Part shown: piece by piece, positions 47,999-58,061 of the stretch
Layout: each line of letters begins with the position of its first letter
Position numbering within the stretch: position 1 is the first letter of the stretch
Assembly: GCA_048013815.1 (NCBI GenBank)
Contig: CM106586.1
Coordinates: 1,178,001-1,242,000, forward strand
DNA length: 64,000 nt
Source of the DNA: Setoptus koraiensis
Lineage: Eukaryota > Arthropoda
Direction of reading: 5' to 3'
Position numbers and translations under genes: made by a program
The notes under the pieces: model-generated
What the model was told of the DNA's origin: nothing
What the model saw: the letters and a program-made list of their open reading frames with translations, nothing else
Database searches by the model: none

Positions 47999-50320
47999 AT
48001 GAGCAAGACACAACTACTAGCCTCAGGATTGCACTTGAGCTCCGCGGCCGGCAGCACCAGCACCATTACAAGTAGTCTATTGTCATCGGAACAAAGTAGG
48101 GCCCCATTGTACGCTCTGCCCTATGCCTGGGCATTGAGACTTAGGAGAAACAAATTCATATTAATCAAGTTGCTTCTATTACTGTCCATAACTAGCTATT
48201 TTATTATATTGATTAAAAGTAAATTTGACGCAGTGCAACAGGTTCAGACACCTATTAATTCTTCACCTTTTCGAACGCCAAAGACACAGCACCATGACGA
48301 GAACGACAATATAATAGCACCTACGTTACACAATAACTTTGAACACTCACCTCTGGCTAGTCAACTAAAATCCGATTCTCATCAGGCCAGTGGTGATGAT
48401 GTTGAAGTGATGAAACAGAAACAGCAGCACTTGTCAACGATGGCCGCCAATGAGAACAACGATCGAGAAAGACTGTTTTTTGATAAAAACAACGATAAAG
48501 ATCTCATGCAACACCCCAAATTAGCCAATCAGCGACTTGCAAAAATCAAGAAACGACTAGAAAAAAAATTAAAGTTCCTATTGCCCACTAGAGATGGTTG
48601 GGGCGAGAGCGGTGCTGGTGTATTTTTGACAAATCAAGCAGAAAAAGACGCCGCCGAACGTAGATTCTCCGAGGGTGCATTCAATGTATATATATCAGAT
48701 AGAATAGCTGTTAATAGGAGTATTAAGCCTGTTGCAGCCCCAGAATGTCAGCAAGTGAAATATAATGCAGACGAATTGCCTAATGTGTCAGTGATAATTA
48801 TATTTACTAATGAGATATTTTCAGCGCTGATACGTACAATATGGTCTGTAATAAATAGAACTCCGAGCAAATTATTAAAAGAGATTATATTAGTGGACGA
48901 CTTTAGTGAAAGCAACAATTTAAAACAGACCCTACAAGATTATATTGATGTTTATTGGCCAGATAATTTAGTTAAACTGTTTCATTTGCCCGAGAGACAA
49001 GGATTAATTAAAGCAAGACTCAAGGGAGCTGACGAGGCTACAGGTGATGTATTGTTATTTTTGGATTCCCATTGTGAAGTTAGTCCGATTTGGATAGAGC
49101 CATTGTTGCAACGAATCAAAGATGATCGACGTGTATTTATTTGCCCTGTCATAGACATAATTCACGATAGAACACTAGAATATAGTCCGGTGGATCCGTA
49201 TTACTTTCAATTAGGCGGCTTCGATTGGACAGGACATTTCACTTGGATTAATCGTCGCCAAGCCGATGTTGGCGCCCATCCGACCCGGCCCGTAAAATCG
49301 CCAACAATGGCCGGTGGTCTATTTGCAGTAGATAGGAAATATTTTTTTGAGGTGGGCGCCTACGATCGTGATATGCTTATTTGGGGCGGCGAAAATTTGG
49401 AATTATCATTTAGGGTTTGGCAGTGCGGAGGTCGCATTGAAATTCATCCCTGTTCGCATGTAGGGCACATATTTCGCGATTATCATCCATATTCGTTTCA
49501 GGGCATAGATTCGCACGGTATCAACACGGTGCGAACAGTTCGTGTCTGGATGGAGGACTATGCTAAATATTTTTTTATGGCGCGCCCTGATTTAAGAACA
49601 TTGGATGTTGGAGATCTTAGTGAACGTTATAAACTTAAAAAAAAGTTGAAATGTGGCTCATTTAAGACATATCTAGAGCAAGTGTATGAGAATAGAAAAT
49701 TCATCTACGATCACAATGTCAAAGCTTATGGATTTGTTAAAAATCCGGCTAGCAATTTGTGTGTAGACACTTTGAACAGGAAAGAATCGGGCGAAGGCAA
49801 GCGAGATCGCGCTGGCCTGTACGAGTGTGACGACAAGCTATTGGAAAGCAATTTAGCCAAGGTCAAAGTGATCACCAATCAATTGTTTTCATTGACGACA
49901 AGTGGAGAATTGCGCCGTGAACTGGTGTGTCTTTTGAAGGGAGAAAGGCCAGATGACGAATTCGTTTATATGGATCATTGTGAGGAGGAACCTGAATATT
50001 TGAGCGAGAAGAAAAAGAAAAGACTAGAAAAGAACAAAAAGATATCGAGACAGAAATGGACACATCTACCTGTTAGCAATAATCACAAGCTCGGCGCTCT
50101 AATCATGAATCAAGGTTCCGAGGAATGTTTAACGACAGAGGGGTCACACAGTGAAAGTGATCTTACATTGGCCCCATGCGACAGTAATGATTCACGTCAA
50201 TTGTGGCTCTTCTCCCGATACATTACTTCCGACAATACTGACACTACTGCCGAATATGGTAATCAGTTGTTGAGCGCCAGCAATATCGAGGATCATGGTT
50301 TGATTACCGATTATGATTGA
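47999..50320 (+). CDS. GALNT-like: Polypeptide N-acetylgalactosaminyltransferase
   Basis: 773 residues in one intronless frame from the ATG at 47999. It is a type II Golgi protein: short cytoplasmic tail, membrane anchor at about 52-74 (FILIKLLLLLSITSYFIILI), then a long Gln/Asn/Asp-rich stem. The GT27 catalytic domain shows VSVIIIFTNE, LVDDFSE, RQGLIKARLKGADEATGD, the metal motif LDSHCE (DxH, near residue 355), GGFDWTGHFTW, SPTMAGGLFAVDR, and WGGENLELSFRVWQCGG with HVGHIFR. A C-terminal ricin-type lectin domain follows (NLCVDTL; QLWLF near the end), but its QxW repeats are degenerate. It starts mucin-type O-glycans by moving GalNAc from UDP-GalNAc to Ser/Thr. The sequence does not decide which GALNT subtype it is. 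Its stem and length exceed typical members (560-640 residues). Confidence 0.92.
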   Translation: MSKTQLLASGLHLSSAAGSTSTITSSLLSSEQSRAPLYALPYAWALRLRRNKFILIKLLLLLSITSYFIILIKSKFDAVQQVQTPINSSPFRTPKTQHHDENDNIIAPTLHNNFEHSPLASQLKSDSHQASGDDVEVMKQKQQHLSTMAANENNDRERLFFDKNNDKDLMQHPKLANQRLAKIKKRLEKKLKFLLPTRDGWGESGAGVFLTNQAEKDAAERRFSEGAFNVYISDRIAVNRSIKPVAAPECQQVKYNADELPNVSVIIIFTNEIFSALIRTIWSVINRTPSKLLKEIILVDDFSESNNLKQTLQDYIDVYWPDNLVKLFHLPERQGLIKARLKGADEATGDVLLFLDSHCEVSPIWIEPLLQRIKDDRRVFICPVIDIIHDRTLEYSPVDPYYFQLGGFDWTGHFTWINRRQADVGAHPTRPVKSPTMAGGLFAVDRKYFFEVGAYDRDMLIWGGENLELSFRVWQCGGRIEIHPCSHVGHIFRDYHPYSFQGIDSHGINTVRTVRVWMEDYAKYFFMARPDLRTLDVGDLSERYKLKKKLKCGSFKTYLEQVYENRKFIYDHNVKAYGFVKNPASNLCVDTLNRKESGEGKRDRAGLYECDDKLLESNLAKVKVITNQLFSLTTSGELRRELVCLLKGERPDDEFVYMDHCEEEPEYLSEKKKKRLEKNKKISRQKWTHLPVSNNHKLGALIMNQGSEECLTTEGSHSESDLTLAPCDSNDSRQLWLFSRYITSDNTDTTAEYGNQLLSASNIEDHGLITDYD

Positions 50321-50490
50321 TTATGAAGTCGCATGTTCACACGCGAAAGGTTGATAATACCCAGACAAATTGAGCTTGGACGCAAGTCTCAACGTTGAGA
50401 GAATTCTTGTAAGATGTGACTTCCGTTCACATGCTCCACACATATCGCAGGTTGCCAGGAGTCGCAATGCACCAGTCAAGTGGCATTTCA

Positions 50491-50844
50491 AGACCAAATA
50501 AGTTTCAGGAGCCGGCTCTAAAATTAAGTGAAATGCGACGTATCGATAAAGCGATTTTGTCACATGGTCACTCTGATCATTTTTATTATGATAGCATAAA
50601 GGTCACGAATAAAAGATTAGGCGGTGCATGCCGTTGTTTGATTCCCTCGGATGTTGGCAAATCATTGCAAACTTTTCCTTTAGAAAATTACCAAGAGTTC
50701 GACACTCTTATTGATTCAGGCAGTGGGAAATTCTTCTTTAGTGGAGCGACAGAATACTGTCCAGCTCTCAAGGAAATCTTTGAAACATTCAAAGTGATTG
50801 ATTCTAAAATGTATAAAATCTCGAATTCATTAACCGATCATTGA
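50491..50844 (+). pseudogene. Truncated NAPE-PLD copy
   Basis: 50491-50795 matches the NAPE-PLD gene at 42569-43078 in the same orientation: FQEPALKLSE, LSHGHSDHFYYDSI, NKRLGGACR, then GKFFFSGATEYCPALKEIFE. The copy lacks the N-terminal third, the C-terminal third and an internal 207 bases (equivalent to 42781-42987), a multiple of three, so the frame remains open until the stop at 50844. The HxHxDH metal motif survives, but GDTGY has become GATEY and the distal ligands TPAQHW and AIHWGTF are gone, so zinc chemistry is not expected. It sits just downstream of the GalNAc-transferase stop. Most likely a decayed segmental duplicate of a host gene; expression is unknown. Confidence 0.85.
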
Positions 50845-51583
50845 TCATCATCATTCTTATCAAATTCGTCATCGGATATGACATCTTTAAATTTAACCAA
50901 ATGCTATGTGACCAACCTTAAAAATACCTTACTCTAATGAAAAATAGTTTATGAACAGATCTCATATATCGCCAGTATGCTTTGTGTTCATCTGACACAC
51001 GCAGGAAATGGAAAATTCGTGACTATGGCCTCGCGAGAGTTCGAAGATTGTCCACATTTTGAAAACTCTATCGTTATTGGAGACAGGAAATGAAAGGAGG
51101 ATTTTTGATTGTTGTGTTTACAGAATTAAAAATTAAAATTAAATAGAAATTAAATTAAACCGATTGGCGTGATTTTTCTAGATAGCTTGACCATTCATGA
51201 ATAACTGTGTTGGAATCAGTGTCAATACATTTCTCGTCGCATTGCTGTCATTCCATGAAAAAAAACTGCACCGATTCACGAGCGACTACATGAATACCCT
51301 AACAATGGGCGTGTAGAGCGTTTGTTCGGGTAGATGCGGCATTGTGCTGAAGTTGAAAAAAAAAAATACACATGGCCAACAACAACATGCTTTTCTTAGA
51401 CACCCCTCAAATTCGGGCCTCAGTTTGCTCTACTTAAAAGAAACTATTACAGACGTTACTTATGAGACGCGATTTATCTGAATTCAATTCTCTAACATTG
51501 GAAGCTGCCGGTTCTACAGAGAAAATATTTACATGTGCCACGTAGTGAGATCTTAATATTATTTAAGCAACAACAACGACAAA
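50845..51583. other. Duplicated flank, no gene
   Basis: Contains repeat copy B (50892-51045) and, at 51297-51345, sequence resembling 43764-43810 downstream of the parental NAPE-PLD. This suggests the pseudogene arrived with part of its neighbourhood. The right end is the 5' region of ABHD16. Confidence 0.55.
50892..51045 (+). repeat. Repeat copy B flanking the GalNAc-transferase
   Basis: Partner of 47518-47665, with the identical 40-base core at 50941-50980. The direct orientation places the GalNAc-transferase and the NAPE-PLD fragment between the two copies. Confidence 0.75.
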
Positions 51584-53290
51584 ATGTCCAATTTGAAACT
51601 ATTGATAGCATGTGCTTTTGGTCCAAGACTTAATGCCTTTTTTAAAATTAATGGCAGATCATTGACAGAGGAAACACCTTCAGCTTTGTTGGGTTCCAAT
51701 CGTTATTACAAACACAACCAGTTAGAGAAGGTCAGCGATAATGTACTGAGACTAATCAATATAGGCATGCACGCAGGAATCTACATATCACCAATAATAT
51801 TATCATACTGTCTTTATAAGAGGCATGTGCCCGGTTTGAATTTCAGATCGGGTCTGAACGAGATATTTCTGTTTAAAATTGTCACTACCATAGTGACAGT
51901 GCTGTTCACAGCATTTGCACTTCGTGGTTTCGGTAGATACTCGAATCAAGATTATTTGGAGTTCCTTAGGGCGTTGAACAGAGCAAAGGCAGTGCCCTCG
52001 GACGCTACAAAACGCATTATTAATCATTATGATTTTGAATTCAAAGATTGGCCTGCTGATTTCAAATGGGCGAGTTCTAAATTGGCTGATTTCAATAATC
52101 CACCGATTCCGTACGAGAAAACATTCCCGTTGGTAGTCAGCAAGACAAATGACGCACATCTCAATGAAAATATCTTTGACAAGCTGACAAGACACACCAT
52201 GGAACTAATCAGTTATGTTATCATGACCACAGTTGGCCGACGAATGATCTATCCAGGATCTACGTCTCTCTTTCAATTAATAATGCAGCCTGCCATTTTA
52301 GCTGGACGTGCCAAACTGATTGAGGAGCATGAAGGAGTCAGATATAAGCTTGTAACGTTCGAGCAAAATTACATAGACTCTATGTTTGTTGATCGCAGAA
52401 ACTATACACCCAATGGAGAGACATTAGTGATAGGCTGTGAAGGCAATGGTGGATACTATGAGCTAGGAGTAATGGGTGCACCATTGGCGTGTGGATATTC
52501 AGTTCTGGGCTGGAACCACCCAGGCTTCGCTGGATCATCTGGAGTGCCTTACCCTAGCCAAGAGGTTTCAGCCATGGATGTTGTAATCAAATTTGCTATT
52601 GATAAATTGGGTTTCAAGCCGCAATCAATAATCCTACATGGGTGGTCAATTGGTGGTTTTACAGCAACCTGGGCAGGCATGAGATATCCCAATGTAGGCG
52701 GTTTAATTATAGACGCAAGTTTCGACAGTATACTACCTCTAGCGCTTAACATAATGCCTTCAGTTTTGAGACCTATTACACAAGCGGCCATCAACAAGCA
52801 CTTTGACTTAAACAATTCCAGACACCTAAAGTATTATCAGGGACCTGTGCTGCTTATTCGTCGAACTCAAGACGAAGTGATATCAACTGATCCAAACAAC
52901 TCTACTTCAACCAATCGCGCTAACTATCTATTGTTGGACCTGTTAAAGCAGAGATTTCCTAAATTGATTGACGAAATCGCCTCAAGTTTACTACAAGAAT
53001 ATATGGCAGGTGGTGCAGATCATCAACAAAACTATCTCAATCGATACTCAGTGAACGCAAAAGAATGTACGCGAAAGCTACTTGATCATTTTCGGAACTC
53101 GGCCAAGATAGGCTACCCAGTTGAGATTGGCCCGGAGTTGAACCAAACAAGCAAAGATCAGCTTGCACTATTTTTGGCCTCAAAATATCTGATGGATTAT
53201 GACTCACTGCATTGTGCGCCTTTGCCGCCTAGCCATTTTCAGAGACCATGGGATCTTATCACGTTGGCTCAAAGAAGAAGCAATCTCTAG
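51584..53290 (+). CDS. ABHD16A-like: ABHD16-type phosphatidylserine lipase
   Basis: 568 residues, intronless, from the ATG at 51584; human ABHD16A has 558. Two hydrophobic stretches lie in the first 115 residues (VTTIVTVLFTAFALRG among them). The alpha/beta-hydrolase domain follows: TLVIGCEGNGGYYELG, VLGWNHPGFAGSSGVPYP, the nucleophile elbow GWSIGG (Ser near residue 355), LLIRRTQDEVIST (acid) and the C-terminal SLHCAPLPPSHF (His). ABHD16A is an ER membrane lipase that makes lyso-phosphatidylserine from phosphatidylserine. The stop lies 241 bases from the convergent ENY2 stop, and the two genes probably share poly(A) elements around 53367. Confidence 0.93.
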   Translation: MSNLKLLIACAFGPRLNAFFKINGRSLTEETPSALLGSNRYYKHNQLEKVSDNVLRLINIGMHAGIYISPIILSYCLYKRHVPGLNFRSGLNEIFLFKIVTTIVTVLFTAFALRGFGRYSNQDYLEFLRALNRAKAVPSDATKRIINHYDFEFKDWPADFKWASSKLADFNNPPIPYEKTFPLVVSKTNDAHLNENIFDKLTRHTMELISYVIMTTVGRRMIYPGSTSLFQLIMQPAILAGRAKLIEEHEGVRYKLVTFEQNYIDSMFVDRRNYTPNGETLVIGCEGNGGYYELGVMGAPLACGYSVLGWNHPGFAGSSGVPYPSQEVSAMDVVIKFAIDKLGFKPQSIILHGWSIGGFTATWAGMRYPNVGGLIIDASFDSILPLALNIMPSVLRPITQAAINKHFDLNNSRHLKYYQGPVLLIRRTQDEVISTDPNNSTSTNRANYLLLDLLKQRFPKLIDEIASSLLQEYMAGGADHQQNYLNRYSVNAKECTRKLLDHFRNSAKIGYPVEIGPELNQTSKDQLALFLASKYLMDYDSLHCAPLPPSHFQRPWDLITLAQRRSNL

Positions 53291-53531
53291 CACACAAAAA
53301 TCTAAGATTGATTTTTGTTTGTTTGTTTATTAGTGAGCTTATGACAGATTTTCGTTCTTTTGTATGTTTATTAAAATTTAAAGCTTGGACGAGGATATTT
53401 ACATGACAAAACTCAAGTTTTGTAGTAGTTTTTATAGTTTATATATTTGGCGTGTCATGTTGAAAGTGATTGCAGACACTTGTTGAATAGATGCAACAAA
53501 ACAATACTCGAGGAATGGGCTGACACAGTTA

Positions 53532-53792
53532 CTAGCCGAGGGACTTCTTGATTTTGTCCAACAACTCATTGTAGACTGTTTCAGGTATAGCTTGTTTGGC
53601 TTGTGGGATAAGTTCTCTAACGATGTCCTCAATTCGAACTTGGTCCAAGCCTCGTTCCTTTATTAGATCGCGACAAGTGCTTGCAATATTCTTACTCCAG
53701 TCAGTTTCTTTGAGGCTCAATCTTAAGAAGTTCAATAGTTCCTCTTTCCTGCCCATCAAGGCATCTTCGAATTTATCTTGCAGAGTGGACAT
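53532..53792 (-). CDS. ENY2: Transcription and mRNA export factor ENY2
   Basis: 86 residues from the ATG at 53792; the family is 86-101 residues. Signature: QDKFEDALMGRKEELLNFLR, LKETDWSKNI and ELIPQAKQAIPETV. ENY2 (yeast Sus1, fly e(y)2) is a small helical hairpin protein shared by the SAGA deubiquitinase module and the TREX-2 export complex. Intronless here. Poly(A) signal TTTATT (minus strand) at 53367. Confidence 0.95.
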   Translation of the reverse strand: MSTLQDKFEDALMGRKEELLNFLRLSLKETDWSKNIASTCRDLIKERGLDQVRIEDIVRELIPQAKQAIPETVYNELLDKIKKSLG

Positions 53793-55146
53793 TTTTCTTA
53801 TCGATAACTAGTGATGAAATATTGTAAGGTCCCAATGAATCGTATTGCTGATTGTAAGATAAGTTGTTTGTAAGTTGGCGCGCTGTAGCAATTAAAATGA
53901 GTATAGCTGTAAAATCAGACGAGTAACCCGACGACTCATGAGCACACAAGGCAAGCGCAATCGATCGAGTTGTTCCTTACAGCAAGTACAGCGTGCAAGA
54001 TTTGCATTCAAGCCGACTATCAAGGTAGCAATAGCACTAGTAAGGTGCAATCACAAAGCATCTATGTGGACGCTCAATGTTGAATTTACACAGTGATTTT
54101 GATTGATGTGTGCGCGATATTTCCCCTTCTTCTCTTATTGTCTGTCCATTAGATTTTGTTTCATGCTGGAACATGCACTCGTAGCGTCGCACACAGTGGT
54201 ATTGTGCGTAACATTCAGCCTGAATGATTCAGGGCTTGCTCACGAGCATCCATTGGGCACAGCGAATTTTTGGTGAGTTTATTGTCAGAGGTATCGGCAT
54301 CGTTCTCACAATGTCGCCAGTAGACGTATCCCTGGACGAGTGGTCACGTTCTTCGTTCTAAAGCCATTATCGACTCAATAGAGCGTCAGTTTAGCTGGCC
54401 TTGCTCGTTCGTAACGAGACAACTCGAGATTTCTACTGCTGCCTGCCTGTCGGCCGATAATGAGCTATCTACGCTCAACGACCACTTGCTTCTGTTATGT
54501 TTTTAGCCAATTTGCTCGCAATGCGATATTGAATGATTGTTAATATTCTGGCTCTGGTGTGAATTACATTCTCTCTAACGAATCTTTGCAAGTTTAACGA
54601 CCGGCTTTCCGGCCGGCCGGCCGGCGAAACGCGCCGCTGTGATGCGCCCGCGCTCGGCTCCATGATTTTTGTGATACCATGTACAATGTCCATAAATACA
54701 GCGTGTACGCGTACATAAAGACACATCACATTACAAAATACAAACAGCGCCCATTTGCAATTCGTTCAAGTCTTGAACGGTTTGTGAGTGTGCATCGATT
54801 GCGCACAAATGTTGGATTTGCACATTTGCCGATGCGCAGCTGATTGCAGCTACAAATGTGCAACTCATCGCCGATAAAACAGTGAGAGACAGAGCGAGCC
54901 ATAGAGGATAGACGCAGACCAGGAATATAGAAAATTGATGTGTCGGCATCGTTGAATGTGTAGCTAATATTCAGTTTGTGATGCTGCCCGTCTAATCGCT
55001 ATCTTCATTATTATCACCGATCAATATTATTACTATTAACATAATATTACAAAACATATATTTATAGTATTTACACGCTCATTCTTATTATTAACCTGGT
55101 AATGATATGATCTCTTTAGCAGCGCTTGAATGTGGTCCTATCTTCC
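53793..55146. promoter_or_regulatory. Divergent 5' region between ENY2 and SMG5
   Basis: 1.35 kb between two outward-facing start codons. It includes a local GC-rich patch around 54600-54660, unusual for this AT-rich window. Frames here lack ATG starts or family content. Confidence 0.4.
54609..54624. other. Perfect CCGG palindrome
   Basis: Four consecutive CCGG units, a 16-base perfect palindrome in a GC-rich patch between ENY2 and SMG5. Seen directly; function unknown. Confidence 0.85.
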
Positions 55147-57887
55147 ATGGACGTCACCATCGCACACGAATCTGGGGAATCAGGTACACACTAATACCTT
55201 CTCTACTGCTAGATATTGCTAGATATTAATTTCTCAATCTAACATCATACTAATAACGCGTACCAATCTTATTATACTCATTACTATTTCTTGTATCTGC
55301 AACAGATTTCTCTGACGATCCCCATATTGTTGCTATCTTTAAGGAAGTAGCTCGGATTGCTCAGAAGTTAGAGTCGGGCCAAAATAAAATTACTTCAATC
55401 GACTTTTTCCTGCCGACGCTGGTAGATTTGAGGTCAAAATTGTGCCAATCTTGCTTTAGATTGTGGTTTGCCGAGGACTTCAGATTGGAATACTTTAGAC
55501 GAGCAGAGGAGGTACTTTGGCGCAGAGTTTATCATGACATCTACAAGCTATACAAGAGCAATAAATGTTTACTCAATGAGCGTGAAATAATGCTCATTGA
55601 AGCACACATTTTCTCCGGCATAGGAATGTACTCTGGATTGATTGTGCGCCTCCGACTACATTATGGAATTAAGGAAACCAAGAAACTTCTACTACCTCTT
55701 GGATTGTCACTGGAATCTTTAGATGACTCAATTGAGTTCAAGGGTGACATAGCAGATTCGAGCATTAAAGAAAATAAAAGAGAGGACCCTACAGTTGAAA
55801 TGTCGTCGCGCCTAGATTGGGCCCGCCAGGCTATTTATAGGTCTTTGGTTTACATGGGTGATCTATATCGTTATTTGATTGAAACAAACAGACCAGAATG
55901 CCGTCCACTCGCGATTGAAATGTACAAGTCCACCTCTTTATATGATCCTCATCATGGAATGCCCTTCAACCAGCTTGCCACGATGTCGGCTAATGACAAC
56001 TATGCATTAGATGCCATTTGTAACTATATGAGGTGTTGCTCTAGAGCTAAACCCTTTGAAGGGGCAGCGGGAAACATGAAGAAGATATTTGACATTAATG
56101 AAAAGTCATTCGATGAGCTGAAACGCAAATCGCCCACTAAAATATTAGAGGAATGCTGCAAGAGACGAAAAGATTCCTTCCGAGATTCTACAATCCTAAT
56201 ACGAAGACTTATTGTTACCTTCATCAAATTAGTATCTGATCTTTGGCAAAGTGTTGGTAAAATCATCGATGATGCGACATTTCAGCTGCACCAAAAGAGC
56301 ATCGCCTCGGAGATACGACTGTTTTTCGTCATTCTTAAAGAGGCCATGCACTTACCCAAACCCCAACTGTCGCAAACTGGCGAAATATTTCAGGAAACTC
56401 TTATCACTTTTGCAGGAGGTTCTGGTGTGACAGAAAAACCTGTTTTCGTGTCCACCACAATCATGTTCGAGTTCGCAAACATATCTTTGATGCTCTTAGC
56501 CCGCTGTCAGAGCTCTACTAAAGCTTCTGATCTGAAAGCTTGCATGATTTACGAAACATCAGTAGCCCTCACCTTGAATCTGTTCCATTACATAACAACT
56601 CGATGTCATCAGACTATATCATCGAAGATGGACCAACTTCTAGGAACAAAAACGCCGAGCAACTATCCTACCAAGATGAATGGTCAGAACTTATTGGATC
56701 ATCTTAAAGCTAGGCTTGCTGGTTCAAAAGAGAATCTAATATTGAGACAAGGAAGTTACGAAAATCGATCTTTGAATAGCACCCCGAACTTATCACCGCG
56801 TCGGGCTCTATCTCGCTTGCGCCAGCGTGAAGCAGCTACAAATTATGCAGATGGCCCTACAATGGAAAATTTTGATTGCGATGATTCAGACATGAGTGAA
56901 CTAGAGGAGACTGCTTTGAGTACAATAGATGCTTTGGAAATCAGTTCAGATATGAGTGATGCTGAAAATCATATCGCTAACAAGGCTCAAAACTTGATTG
57001 ATCTAGATAGTAGTGGAGATGAGCAGACACTTTTGGTTCTTGATAACAATGAGGAAGAAAATGGGTGCAGTCCTCAGTTTCAAGACCCATCAATCGTCAT
57101 CGCACACTTGGGTTCGAACTCTTCTAAACTTACCTGCCCGTCCGTACCTACGAAAAACAGAGGAGCAACACAGTCAACACCAGTGCCAGACCTTCTGACT
57201 GGTGATTTCATTCCATCATCTAATTTAGCTATGAGCAATAACAAGTCTAACAAACCTTTAGACCAACGGAACACTATACCGTCTCTATCCAGCCTTAGCC
57301 CAATAGATTCAACCGGTACTTTGTGTGCCCAAGAATATGGAGATGAACATAACTATAACAGCCACCAGAGCAATATGTCTACAATATCTTTCACTAAGAT
57401 TATGGAATTTATCTACAACGAAACCTATCTGCCATCTATAAAGATATTCTGTGATTGGTTATTATCAAACAGTTCCCTTATAAGCGTTAACTGCGAGTCA
57501 TTTAGGGCATTCTTCAACGAATTAGATATGCTTGTAACCTCCCTGAAAAAATTGGAGCAGTACGCTAATTCTTTGAGAAGCAAAGAAGTTGTGAACAAAG
57601 TTTCAGGTTTGAATTGCCAAGATAGCCAAACTGTAAAATCTTCAGCCGCTCTGGAACACAAATATCATGGGCCTTCCTGGACACAAAATTACCCGCTCAG
57701 TGTTGACCTACCTCTAATGAAGTTGAAATCTTTAGAGGTCGTCCATGAGCTAAATATAAATTATGACTCGACAGTCGAGTTGAATCAGGCCGAGATGGGG
57801 TACATTTGCATTCAATGTATATTAGCTTTTTCCGAAGTTGTCACTGTGTGTTTCTCCCCGAAAGACTCTCAAAGCACACCAGCCTAA
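55147..57887 (+). CDS. SMG5-like: SMG5-like nonsense-mediated decay factor, PIN domain not found
   Basis: Two exons: 55147-55183 (ATG and 12 residues) and 55306-57887; 872 residues. The 14-3-3-like and helical EST1 region is clear: AEEVLWRRVYHDIYKLYKSN, HIFSGIGMYSGLIV, RLDWARQAIYRSLVYMGDLYRY, DPHHGMPFNQLATMSANDNY and KPFEGAAGNMKK. A long acidic Ser-rich middle follows, then LPSIKIFCDWLLSN and LNINYDSTVELNQAE...YICIQCILAF, which match the segment just before the PIN domain of human SMG5. The protein stops about 20 residues later, so the PIN domain (about 150 residues) is not encoded here. SMG5 binds phosphorylated UPF1 with SMG7 and recruits PP2A and decay enzymes. Bases 57690-57795 recur perfectly at the window's right end. 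Confidence 0.88.
57690..57795 (+). repeat. 106-base perfect direct repeat, copy 1 (inside SMG5)
   Basis: Base-for-base identical with 63895-64000, 6,205 bases downstream in the same orientation. It encodes the conserved pre-PIN block of SMG5. The right copy is cut by the window edge, so true length is unknown. Confidence 0.97.
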
Positions 57888-58061
57888 CCTTGATGACTTG
57901 TCATGACAGTAAAGGATTACTGTCGAAAATTTACATTGTGCGTCTCAATATTGTTACAGAATTAAATTGGTTACATTACCATTTAACATGAGATTCTTTG
58001 TATACATAAGGTTTTGATTGGAATTTATCTCAATTTGTATAGTATAACAAGTGATAAGTTT

